10,946 bases of DNA from NCBI GenBank assembly GCA_036796255.1, contig DAIRDH010000086.1, forward strand, positions 1 to 10,946, given 5' to 3'. This DNA is from T3Sed10-241 sp036796255 (lineage in GTDB: Bacteria > Bacteroidota > Bacteroidia > Flavobacteriales_D > Cryomorphaceae). Every line of letters begins with the position of its first letter. Position 1 is the first letter of the stretch. Below are positions 1-5,982 of the stretch, one piece after another. The position numbers were made by a program, and so were the translations under genes. Under the pieces are notes generated by a model. It did not search any database. It had not been told where the DNA came from and worked only from the letters and a program-made list of their open reading frames with translations.

Positions 1-2033
1 TGCATCAACCCTCGTTTCTTCAACAGCGGCCCAATGTCTGGATCCGCCCCGCGAAATTCCCTGTACAATCCCGCCGGATCGGCCGTGTCGCCTTTGCTTA
101 GCACAAATTTGCGGAAGCGCGATGCGGTGGCCGGATCGAATAGGTCGCCGCTTTCCACAAAAGCCTCGAAGGCATCGCTGTCGAGCACCGCCGACCAAAT
201 GTAGCTGTAGTAGCCCGCCGAGTAGCCTCCGGCAAATACATGGCTGAAATAGGTGCTGCGGTGCCGGGGAATGATGGCTGTCGGCATGCCAATGCGCTCC
301 ATCTCGGCTGCTTCGAAGTCATTTACACGTTCCGTAAATGGCGCCTCAAGGGTGTGGTAGGCCAGGTCGAGGTAGGTAGAGGCGAGGTACTCTGCGGTGG
401 CAAAACCCTCGCCGTAGCTGCCGCTCAGCTTGATTTTCTCGATCAGGGCATCGGGCATGGGCGCGCCGGTCCTGTGGTGGCGGGCGTACTGCTTGATGAC
501 TTCTGGGGCGGCTCCCCAATTTTCGAGCACCTGTGAGGGCAGCTCCACAAAATCGCGGTACACCGCAGTGCCCGAAAGGCTGCGGTAACTCACGTTGCTG
601 AGCAGGCCGTGCAGGGCGTGGCCAAACTCGTGAAAGAAGGTGGTAACTTCCTCAAAGGTAAGTAGCACGGGCTGTCCAGGTTGCGCCGGAGGGAAGTTGC
701 ACACAATGCTGACGATGGGCGCGATGCGCTTGCCGTTATTGCGTTCCTGCCGGCGGTAGGAGGTCATCCAGGCGCCGCCGCGCTTGCTGGGGCGTGCGTG
801 CATGTCCATCAACAATACGCCGATGCGTTCACCTTCCGCTTCGAGCACTTCATAGGCCTGGGCTTCGGGGTGGTAAAGGGCGGCATCGTCAATTTTGCGG
901 AATTGCAATCCATAGAGCTTTCCGCAGACCATAAACACGCCATCGCGCACATCCTGGAGCTTGAGGTAGGGCTTGAGCTCCTCCTCATCGAGGTCAAAGC
1001 GGGCAGCGCGCAACTTGGCGGCATAGTAGCGCCAGTCGTAAGGTGCGAGCTCAAAGTCGTTGCCTTCTTCGCGGATAAGCGCCTGCAAATCCTCGGCTTC
1101 GCGCTGTGCGGCATGGAGTGTGGGCTTGAGCAATTGGTCTAGCAGGGTCGCCACCCCCTCCACCGATCCGGCCATGCTCTCCTCGAGCACGTAGGCGGCG
1201 TGGTTGTCATATCCCAGCATTTGCGCGCGCCTGATGCGCAGGCTGGTCATCTCTTTGATGAGCTCTTTGTTGTCGTGGGCATTGTCGTTGTTGGCGCGCC
1301 TGCGGTAGGCTTCCCAGATTTCCCGGCGCAGGGACCTGTTGTCGGCGTATTGCAAAAAGGGCAGCACGCTGGGGGCGTGGAGGGTAAAAACATAGCCGTC
1401 CTTGCCAGCCGCTTTTGCGGAAGCGGCACCACTTTCCATCAGCCATTCGGGAAGGCCGCTGAGGTCGGAGGTATCGCTTACATGAAGCTGAAAGCCGTTG
1501 GTTTCGGCGAGTACGTTTTCGCTAAACTGCAGGCTGAGCAGGGAGAGGCGCGCGTTGATGTCGCGGAGTTGTGCTTTGCCCTCATCGTCGAGCAGGGCAC
1601 CGTTGCGCGCAAAGCTTTTGAAATGTTTTTCCAGCAGGCGGAGGTCTTCCGCATTCATATCGAGCGATGCGCGCTGCTCGTACACCGACTTCAGCCTTGC
1701 AAAAAGGCGCTCATCCAGGGCGATGTTGTCGTAATGCGCCGAGAGTTTGGGCGAAATTTCCCTGGCAAGGGCCTGCATGGCATCGCTGGTGTGGGCGCTG
1801 TTGAGGTTGGCAAATAGGGTGTTCACATAGCCGAGCAGGCGGCCGCTTTGCTCGAGTGCGCGCACGGTATTGTCGAAGGTCGGCGCTTCCTGCGAAGCAA
1901 GTATAGCTTCAATTTCAGCCTGCTGAGCCTCTATGCCCGTCTGGATGGCGGGCATAAAGTGCGCGAGTTCAATTTCCTGAAAAGGTGGAATGCCAAATGG
2001 GGCGGGAGCGGGGCGGAGGAGGGGATTGTTCAT
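1..2033 (-). CDS. dcp: M3 family zinc metallopeptidase, dipeptidyl carboxypeptidase type (3' end cut by window edge)
   Basis: I translated this frame by hand: it is open from the ATG at 2033-2031 to the left edge, 677 codons plus two bases. Members of this family remove C-terminal dipeptides from peptides in the cytoplasm and use one zinc ion. The zinc site is visible: HEFGH at residues 468-472 followed by Glu497 in VELPSQ, the same HExxH-x24-E spacing as E. coli Dcp. A late GGYSAGYYSYIW segment (Tyr604, Tyr611) matches the conserved substrate-pocket tyrosines. The N-terminus (NPLL...PPF, then ALEQSGRLL near residue 60) is also Dcp-like. There is no signal peptide. The last visible residues, LLKKRGL, resemble the end of E. 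coli Dcp (about 680 aa), so only a few residues should be missing. A TAnnTTTG box lies 32 bp upstream of the start. GC content is clearly higher than in the next gene. Dcp is favoured over the related oligopeptidase A (PrlC). Confidence 0.95.
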   Translation of the reverse strand, partial: MNNPLLRPAPAPFGIPPFQEIELAHFMPAIQTGIEAQQAEIEAILASQEAPTFDNTVRALEQSGRLLGYVNTLFANLNSAHTSDAMQALAREISPKLSAHYDNIALDERLFARLKSVYEQRASLDMNAEDLRLLEKHFKSFARNGALLDDEGKAQLRDINARLSLLSLQFSENVLAETNGFQLHVSDTSDLSGLPEWLMESGAASAKAAGKDGYVFTLHAPSVLPFLQYADNRSLRREIWEAYRRRANNDNAHDNKELIKEMTSLRIRRAQMLGYDNHAAYVLEESMAGSVEGVATLLDQLLKPTLHAAQREAEDLQALIREEGNDFELAPYDWRYYAAKLRAARFDLDEEELKPYLKLQDVRDGVFMVCGKLYGLQFRKIDDAALYHPEAQAYEVLEAEGERIGVLLMDMHARPSKRGGAWMTSYRRQERNNGKRIAPIVSIVCNFPPAQPGQPVLLTFEEVTTFFHEFGHALHGLLSNVSYRSLSGTAVYRDFVELPSQVLENWGAAPEVIKQYARHHRTGAPMPDALIEKIKLSGSYGEGFATAEYLASTYLDLAYHTLEAPFTERVNDFEAAEMERIGMPTAIIPRHRSTYFSHVFAGGYSAGYYSYIWSAVLDSDAFEAFVESGDLFDPATASRFRKFVLSKGDTADPAGLYREFRGADPDIGPLLKKRGLM

Positions 2034-2050
2034 GGGCTTTTATGAGTCTT

Positions 2051-2072
2051 TTTTGCCTTTTCGGCAAAAGTA
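2051..2072 (-). promoter_or_regulatory. Putative dcp -7 box with overlapping leader hairpin
   Basis: On the minus strand TACTTTTG (2072-2065) fits the Bacteroidota -7 consensus TAnnTTTG exactly and lies 32 bp before the dcp ATG. I see no TTG at the usual distance upstream, so the -33 half is weak. A perfect 7-bp inverted repeat, TTTTGCC/GGCAAAA with a 5-base loop (2051-2057 and 2063-2069), overlaps the box. On the dcp strand it is followed by A-rich sequence, not a T tract, so it does not look like an intrinsic terminator. It may be an operator-like palindrome or chance. Confidence 0.45.
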
Positions 2073-2154
2073 CGGAATACGGGAGGGACTGGGAACCTGC
2101 AATGAAATCAGAAAGCCCGAGACTGCGCACATCCCGAAGAAATAGAATGAATCC

Positions 2155-2925
2155 TTACTCCTTCAGTGATCGAATCTCAAAATATTCAATATTCAAGGAG
2201 TCATTTACCTCTATCCCGTGCACTAGCTCCCATTGATTTCTTGGCGATTGATTGAATCCTTTTTGGATCACCACCACAGCATTTTCTTGAAAAGGAAGGC
2301 TAGCATTGGCATCTAAGACTTTTCTATAATCATTTGGATTAAAAACTGGTATGGGTGCACTCAGGCCTTCAAACACAAAAACCCGGTTTGCATTGAATAG
2401 TTGATTGAGGTAAGGTGTTCCACGATTGCTACCGATTCCTTTCTCATTAATTTCAACTTGCTTCAAAGAATGTTTTTCTATCTCCTTGTATACGATGAAA
2501 AATTCACCCTTGAATCCTTCGGAAATTACAATCGTTTCTTTTTCAGGGGCAGGGATGTCTTGAAGAGGCTGACCATTTTTCCTCGCAATAAAAACTTCAT
2601 CAATCATGTTGTCGTTGATATGGCATTTGTAGCTGCAGCCCAGGCACATGTCGTCTGTCAAGCGTTGCATGGTAATTTTAAAGCAGTCATTTTCCTTCCT
2701 GGAAAAAAGGTGGTACGTATCTGGTGCTGCCTTTTTAGATTCGAAACTTCTCCTTTCTAAAAATTTGAATCCTTGTATCGACCAGTCCAGTTTTTGGTTT
2801 TCAGAAATGGTGATTGTACTCACACCGTTCTCCTCGCTAATCTCCCAGGTACCCAAATAAAACGCAGGCTGATCGGCGCAGCGTAAAAGGATAAGCATGA
2901 GCGGGATCAGGAATAATTTTTTCAT
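2155..2925 (-). CDS. Putative envelope lipoprotein of unknown function, possibly with a DUF6843-like C-terminal half
   Basis: The product is 256 aa. It opens with a short hydrophobic signal (MKKLFLIPLMLILLRC), with Cys16 in lipobox position. The residue before it is Arg, which is atypical, so lipidation is likely but not certain. Residues about 22-115 read like a small beta-rich domain (GTWEIS, then VSTITISENQKLDW) with a CLGCSYKC cysteine cluster. From about residue 130 the pattern ETIVISEGFKGEFFIVY reminds me of DUF6843-type domains; this is from memory and weak. The ATG at 2925 is chosen because it gives the signal sequence directly; there is no clear Shine-Dalgarno. The gene is visibly more AT-rich than dcp downstream, which may mean a different origin. 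It points the same way as dcp, 121 bp away, and diverges from the protease gene on its other side. Function unknown. Confidence 0.78.
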   Translation of the reverse strand: MKKLFLIPLMLILLRCADQPAFYLGTWEISEENGVSTITISENQKLDWSIQGFKFLERRSFESKKAAPDTYHLFSRKENDCFKITMQRLTDDMCLGCSYKCHINDNMIDEVFIARKNGQPLQDIPAPEKETIVISEGFKGEFFIVYKEIEKHSLKQVEINEKGIGSNRGTPYLNQLFNANRVFVFEGLSAPIPVFNPNDYRKVLDANASLPFQENAVVVIQKGFNQSPRNQWELVHGIEVNDSLNIEYFEIRSLKE

Positions 2926-2926
2926 C

Positions 2927-2981
2927 GGGTTGATGGATAGAGGCTCTGGCTGAATTCTGGTAAGCGATTCTGAATCAACCC
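2927..2981 (-). repeat. 8-bp inverted repeat flanking the leader of the 2155-2925 gene
   Basis: GGGTTGAT (2927-2934) and ATCAACCC (2974-2981) are perfect reverse complements 39 bp apart. In a minus-strand transcript the 3' arm ends one base before the ATG at 2925, so pairing would put the translation start next to a stem. No other regulatory signal for the gene stands out in this stretch. Confidence 0.4.
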
Positions 2982-3016
2982 ATCTTTAACGTAAATCAAA
3001 CCTGTAATATTTGATA

Positions 3017-3073
3017 TCACATTGCGCAAAATTCCCTTATGGCTCACAATTTCAATGTGACAGAGGGAAATTG
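3017..3073. repeat. Two overlapping inverted repeats in the divergent intergenic region
   Basis: TCACATTG (3017-3024) pairs perfectly with CAATGTGA (3053-3060), and CAATTTC (3047-3053) pairs with GAAATTG (3067-3073). The two structures share base 3053, so they would be mutually exclusive. A palindrome TGATATCA sits at 3012-3019. The region separates the divergent lipoprotein (minus) and protease (plus) genes and lies just upstream of the latter's putative -7 box. It may be an operator, but short repeats in AT-rich DNA can arise by chance. Confidence 0.3.
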
Positions 3074-3099
3074 GTTCTGACAGCTATCGAGCAATTTCA

Positions 3100-3107
3100 T
3101 ACTTTCG
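3100..3107 (+). promoter_or_regulatory. Putative -7 box for the aspartyl-protease/PDZ gene
   Basis: TACTTTCG differs from the Bacteroidota -7 consensus TAnnTTTG at one base and would start transcription near 3112-3116, leaving a leader of about 20 nt before the GTG at 3132. There is no TTG at the usual spacing upstream. Confidence 0.4.
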
Positions 3108-3131
3108 TAAAATGATCAAATTAACGCTGAA

Positions 3132-4394
3132 GTGAAACCACGTCATCAACATACCTCCGGTGTGAGGCGTGTAAAAACTTTCGTTTTTTCCTTTGGTATT
3201 TCTCTGCTCCTGATTGCTCTCAATGGTTGCCAAATCGTGAAGGTCAGTCAGCTGCTTCGCGGAGGTCAGGTGCAGGAAGGGCCTTTTTATGTCACTGTAC
3301 CTTTTGAATTTCGCGCGGGATTGCCCATTGTGCAAGTGGAAGTCAACGGGCTGATGGGAAATTTTCTTTTCGATACGGGAGCACCCAATATTATTTCGAG
3401 GGAATTTGCCGAAAGGCTCAACCTCAAGGATAAAGCCAAAGTCGGGGTAAATGACTCTGGTGGAAACCGCCAATCGAGGCAATCGGTGGTGGAGATTGAT
3501 TCAATCAAAATAGGCGGTGTGGGCTTTACCAATATGGCCGCTGTGGTGCAAGATCTTCAGTCCTCCGACATTTTCAAATGCTTGGGTTTTGATGGTATCA
3601 TCGGTGCCAACTTGATGCGACAGGCCTATTGGAAAATCGATTACACCGCCCAAACCATTGTCTTTAGCAGCCAGCTCGCCGATTTCGAGATGGACAGCAC
3701 CTACCTCGCTATCTCATTTGCGCCCAAACGAACAGGAACACCCATGGTAGCCATTGAAGTGAATGGCATCCCCCTGAGCAGCATCACTTTTGATACAGGC
3801 TCCAACAAAGGTTTTTCACTGCCCTTGAGATACCTACGCAATTATCAGGACAGCCTTCAGATTGAAACGACATGGGAGCTTGGTTCGAACAGTTTCGGAG
3901 TGGGCGGGATAGAACAAACCGATACCATATTCCACGCGGCCATTGACAGCTTGCTGTTTGGTGGCCATCACTTGACGCAAACCATTGTGACATTCGATAA
4001 GAATTCCAACACCATTGGCAATGAGTTCCTCCAGCACTATGATGTCGTATTCGATTGGAACAGCCAAAAAATCTACCTGCGTAAGGTATCGACTTACGAC
4101 AATAATGCCCTTGTTACCCACGGTTTTGGGATCATTCTGGTTAACGGTGGGCTTCAAGTAAGCTCTATTTACCACGGTACTGAAGCCGAAGGTCAACTGC
4201 AGGTTGGAGACCGCGTACTCCGAATTGATGAGTACGATTTTGACACGGCCCCCGATGGTTTGATTTGCGATTTGGTGAAAACCCGCGCCATCAAATTTCG
4301 CGAAAGAGAAAGCATTGATATCACTGTGCAGCGTGGCGAGGAAACGCTGGCATACACACTCAAACGGGTAAACTTGCTCCCTGCAAATCCTTAA
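3132..4394 (+). CDS. Two-lobed retropepsin-like aspartyl protease with C-terminal PDZ domain, lipoprotein
   Basis: The product is 420 aa. A signal sequence ends in the lipobox LNGC (Cys33), so it is probably a membrane-anchored lipoprotein facing the periplasm or surface. Two aspartyl-protease lobes follow: NFLFDTGAPN with Asp80, and ITFDTGSNKG with Asp220, each DTG preceded by hydrophobic residues. The second lobe closes with the usual NEFLQHYDVVFDW segment. A PDZ domain spans roughly residues 325-415 (GLQVSSIYHGTEAEGQLQVGD region), and in such proteins it typically binds peptide ends or regulates the protease. No ATG is available: the frame opens after a TAA at 3108 and offers GTG at 3132 or 3162. 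GTG3162 gives a tidier 23-residue lipoprotein signal, while 3132 gives the longest product. The family is common in Bacteroidota, its substrates are mostly unknown, and activity here is inferred from the intact DTG motifs. Confidence 0.92.
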   Translation: MKPRHQHTSGVRRVKTFVFSFGISLLLIALNGCQIVKVSQLLRGGQVQEGPFYVTVPFEFRAGLPIVQVEVNGLMGNFLFDTGAPNIISREFAERLNLKDKAKVGVNDSGGNRQSRQSVVEIDSIKIGGVGFTNMAAVVQDLQSSDIFKCLGFDGIIGANLMRQAYWKIDYTAQTIVFSSQLADFEMDSTYLAISFAPKRTGTPMVAIEVNGIPLSSITFDTGSNKGFSLPLRYLRNYQDSLQIETTWELGSNSFGVGGIEQTDTIFHAAIDSLLFGGHHLTQTIVTFDKNSNTIGNEFLQHYDVVFDWNSQKIYLRKVSTYDNNALVTHGFGIILVNGGLQVSSIYHGTEAEGQLQVGDRVLRIDEYDFDTAPDGLICDLVKTRAIKFRERESIDITVQRGEETLAYTLKRVNLLPANP

Positions 4395-4532
4395 ACCCTA
4401 TAGGCAGGCAATTTGGCTGGCTTGTCAGGGATCCAAACGGCTAAGGCGCCTCTGGGTTAAACATCGACGTCCGAATCTATGCCTTTACGGTGACGCTCGT
4501 TTCAACCGTTCAAATATGATCGATTCGTACCT

Positions 4533-4563
4533 TTTGAAATAACCCTTACACCAGCTATATTTG
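4533..4563 (+). promoter_or_regulatory. Consensus Bacteroidota promoter for the antitoxin-like gene
   Basis: TTTG at 4533-4536 and TATATTTG at 4556-4563 are separated by exactly 19 bases, matching TTTG-N19-TAnnTTTG in full. The ATG of the broken antitoxin gene lies 17 bases after the -7 box, leaving a leader of only about 10 nt. This is the best promoter in the window. Confidence 0.75.
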
Positions 4564-4580
4564 ATGGAAATCTCAACAGC

Positions 4581-4851
4581 ATGTCTACAGCCGAGCATAA
4601 CCAGAAGAAATTGGAATTGATTGACTGGATCAGCCGCCTGGCCGACGAGCACATGATTGAGCTTTTGGACAGCCTAAAAAGCGGACAAACCGATGAGGAT
4701 TTGGTGGGATGAGCTTTCTGAGAGTCAGCAGCAATTGTTAAAAGACGGTTTGGAGGACATTACAAATGGAAACGTGGTTTCGTCAGAGCAGTTTTGGAAT
4801 AAATTGAAAGCTCAAGGTAAGCCTATACCCAGCTGGAATGCAATGGCGTGA
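4581..4851 (+). pseudogene. Frameshifted antitoxin-like gene (addiction-module component family)
   Basis: Frame one starts at the ATG at 4581 and reads MSTAEHNQKKLELIDWISRL and onward, stopping at TGA 4710-4712 after 43 codons. If one T of the TTT run at 4700-4702 is skipped, the reading continues as DWWDELSESQQQLLKDGLED and on to a TGA at 4849-4851. The joined product (about 89 aa) has the layout of small Bacteroidota antitoxins that sit before RelE/ParE toxins: a helical N-terminus, an acidic linker, then a W-D-E-L-S segment and a helical, acidic C-terminus. This assignment is from pattern memory. No toxin gene follows. The 3' end instead overlaps the end of the convergent mazF gene by 40 bp (4812-4851). 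The promoter is intact, so the break is recent, or it is a sequencing error in a short T run. Confidence 0.72.
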
Positions 4852-5168
4852 ATGATTTCATCGCATTTTTGTTTCTCATCTATCTGTCCATACTTTTTTG
4901 ACAAACGTCTACGGTCGATGGTTCTAATTTGGTGGCACAAAGCAATTGAGTCTGCCTCAAGACCAAAATGATTTGCCTTCAGCAAAACTTCATTCGGGTA
5001 AATCGTTCTTCCCTCTTTTCTTGTCGTGATAGGAATGATGTTAACGATGTTGAGCAAAGCATTGATGTCGTCTTCACTCACGATCACCACAGGACGGGTC
5101 TTTCCCTGTTCAGACCCAATTACAGGATCGAGGTTGGCTCGCCAAATGCTCCACTTTTTGTGTTTCAC
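4812..5168 (-). CDS. mazF: MazF/PemK-family mRNA interferase toxin
   Basis: The product is 118 aa, normal for the family, whose members are ribosome-independent endoribonucleases that cleave mRNA at short sequences and are held inactive by the upstream antitoxin. The family core is complete: GSEQGKTRPVVIVS (residues 18-31), IIPITTR (44-50) and HQIRTIDRRRL (79-89). Arg25 and Thr48 fall where B. subtilis MazF has its catalytic Arg and Thr, so it looks active. The start is a GTG at 5168-5166 that shares its first G with the antitoxin stop (TAGTG), so translation is probably coupled and the toxin held below the antitoxin level. The 3' end converges on and overlaps the broken antitoxin-like gene on the other strand. 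Confidence 0.95.
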   Translation of the reverse strand: MKHKKWSIWRANLDPVIGSEQGKTRPVVIVSEDDINALLNIVNIIPITTRKEGRTIYPNEVLLKANHFGLEADSIALCHQIRTIDRRRLSKKYGQIDEKQKCDEIIHAIAFQLGIGLP

Positions 5169-5392
5169 TATACTTCGCTGTCGGCATTTTCAAAGTCAGA
5201 TGCTACCTCCTCAATATCGGCAAGAAACAAGGGGTCAACAGCAGCCTTCTTGAGGCTTTTCAGCTTTTCGGCTCGGCTGTCTTCAATGTCCTCAATGATT
5301 ACACGCACTTTCTTTTTGCTTTTGAAACGCTCTGGCAATTCAATCACAAGGCGGTTATCTTTTTGAATTTTGTAGGTTTTTTCGAAAGTCAT
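5168..5392 (-). CDS. MazE-like antitoxin paired with MazF
   Basis: The product is 74 aa and lies directly upstream of the toxin with a one-base stop/start overlap. The N-terminal 35 residues (IQKDNRLVIELPERF followed by KKKVRVIIED) have the alternating pattern of an AbrB/MazE swapped-hairpin DNA-binding domain. The tail after about residue 45 is acidic (DPLFLADIEEVASDFENADS), as expected of a flexible segment that wraps the basic toxin. The antitoxin role rests mainly on position and layout, since MazE sequences diverge quickly. The ATG at 5392 begins the hairpin domain with no surplus. A perfect -7 box lies 68 bp upstream (5460-5467). Such modules usually repress themselves through the antitoxin-toxin complex, but I could not pick out an operator. 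Confidence 0.87.
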   Translation of the reverse strand: MTFEKTYKIQKDNRLVIELPERFKSKKKVRVIIEDIEDSRAEKLKSLKKAAVDPLFLADIEEVASDFENADSEV

Positions 5393-5459
5393 GTGCGTAA
5401 TTTGTTGGTGCGCTGTAGTGGTATGAAAAGTGCAATTTGGACTTCCTTAGCACCACATT

Positions 5460-5467
5460 CAAAGATA
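5460..5467 (-). promoter_or_regulatory. Putative -7 box for the mazE-mazF operon
   Basis: Read on the minus strand this is TATCTTTG, an exact TAnnTTTG match. The nearest upstream TTG (in GCTTGCC) is about 23 bases away, a little farther than usual. It predicts a leader of roughly 60 nt before the mazE ATG at 5392. Confidence 0.5.
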
Positions 5468-5525
5468 AGAAAAACAATGGCTTCTTTTGGCAAGCGCAAC
5501 ATTCATATCGTGTGCTGTTTTTTTT

Positions 5526-5612
5526 AGCCGCGAACCGGAGCGCAGCGCAGTTAATTACACGAATTACACGCCTGCCTGCCTTTGGCAGGAATGAACACGA
5601 ATGGGACGAATG
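5526..5612. repeat. Intergenic repeat: 9-bp-periodic motif split by a CCTGCC/GGCAGG hairpin
   Basis: AATTACACG occurs twice in tandem (5553-5570), and ACGAATG recurs with the same 9-bp period at 5597-5603 and 5606-5612. Between them CCTGCC (5575-5580) and GGCAGG (5584-5589) form a hairpin with a TTT loop. A GC-rich stretch with a repeated GCGCAG precedes it (about 5526-5550). I recall similar 'attacacgaattacacg' elements between genes in other Bacteroidota, where they give spurious ORFs with three-residue periodicity; that is memory, not a search. It lies in the 379-bp stretch 5393-5771, where I see no convincing gene: only the mazE promoter, this element, unremarkable sequence at 5613-5743, and the heptamer array. 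Confidence 0.55.
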
Positions 5613-5743
5613 AATTTTGAGTACGCTGTACCATCTGTGGGATGGGAGAGATCTCCTGCTTCCTCGCAATTTTCCTAGCCAGCACCGAAATCAACAAGCA
5701 AGCCCTTACTTCGAATCACGATTCTATTCCCCAGATCAATCAG

Positions 5744-5785
5744 CTAGTGGCTAGCAGCTAGCGGCTAGAGACTAGCGTCTAGCGA
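5744..5785. repeat. Six-unit heptanucleotide tandem array, CTAGNNN
   Basis: CTAG occurs at 5744, 5751, 5758, 5765, 5772 and 5779, exactly every 7 bp. The three variable bases after it are TGG, CAG, CGG, AGA, CGT and CGA. The tetramer is invariant while the rest drifts. CTAG is usually scarce in bacterial genomes, so six in 42 bp is not background. The array supplies the stop codon of the doubtful minus-strand ORF 5772-5954. Confidence 0.85.
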
Positions 5786-5954
5786 CCTCCTTCATCAACT
5801 CCTCCACCGCCTTTACCAACTGCTCATCCACCCCCTTGTCAATTTTGCCCGGCATGTTCTTGACCTGGAATTGCGGTTCGGTTTGGTTGTTTTCCATCCA
5901 GTTGCCGCTGTTGTTTTTTCCGACGACGTAAGGAGTCCGTCTGTAAAGGGGCAA
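5772..5954 (-). CDS. Doubtful 60-codon ORF downstream of the TonB-type receptor
   Basis: This small frame lies 28 bp downstream of the receptor gene on the same strand. It starts with a TTG preceded by a weak purine-rich stretch. The tail looks like a real amphipathic helix (DEQLVKAVEELMKEVARR), and the middle has FQVKNMPGKIDKG. I do not recognise a family. An in-frame TGA lies four codons upstream of the TTG, so it cannot be extended, and it may be the C-terminal remnant of a longer gene. Its last codons and stop come from the CTAG heptamer array, so changes in repeat number would alter the C-terminus. An overlapping alternative frame with an ATG (5967-5839, 42 codons) has less protein-like sequence. 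Function unknown and existence uncertain. Confidence 0.33.
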   Translation of the reverse strand: MPLYRRTPYVVGKNNSGNWMENNQTEPQFQVKNMPGKIDKGVDEQLVKAVEELMKEVARR

Positions 5955-5982
5955 TGAAGCTCTTCATAGTTTACTGCGCTAT

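Noticed and set aside
1200..1817. Long plus-strand open frame (205 codons) opposite dcp, with others at 681-1142 and 240-536
   Set aside because: They lie antisense to the M3 peptidase frame, which has an intact active site. Long antisense frames are expected in GC-rich genes, and their translations show no domain pattern.
2051..2069. Hairpin considered as an intrinsic terminator of the 2155-2925 gene
   Set aside because: On the minus strand the stem is followed by AAAAG, not a run of T, and it overlaps the likely dcp promoter.
3084..3482. 132-codon minus-strand frame across the start of the protease gene
   Set aside because: It overlaps the signal peptide and first DTG of the protease in antisense, and has no recognisable features.
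4395..4532. Intrinsic terminator after the protease gene (GGCAGGC...GGCTGGC near 4403-4420)
   Set aside because: The two arms are not reverse complements and no T tract follows.
5744..5785. CRISPR array
   Set aside because: Seven-base units with no spacers of normal length, and no cas genes.
5839..5967. Alternative 42-codon minus-strand frame with an ATG overlapping the 60-codon ORF
   Set aside because: The translation is rich in Arg/Gln/Lys with no plausible fold pattern, and looks like an out-of-frame reading of the 60-codon frame.
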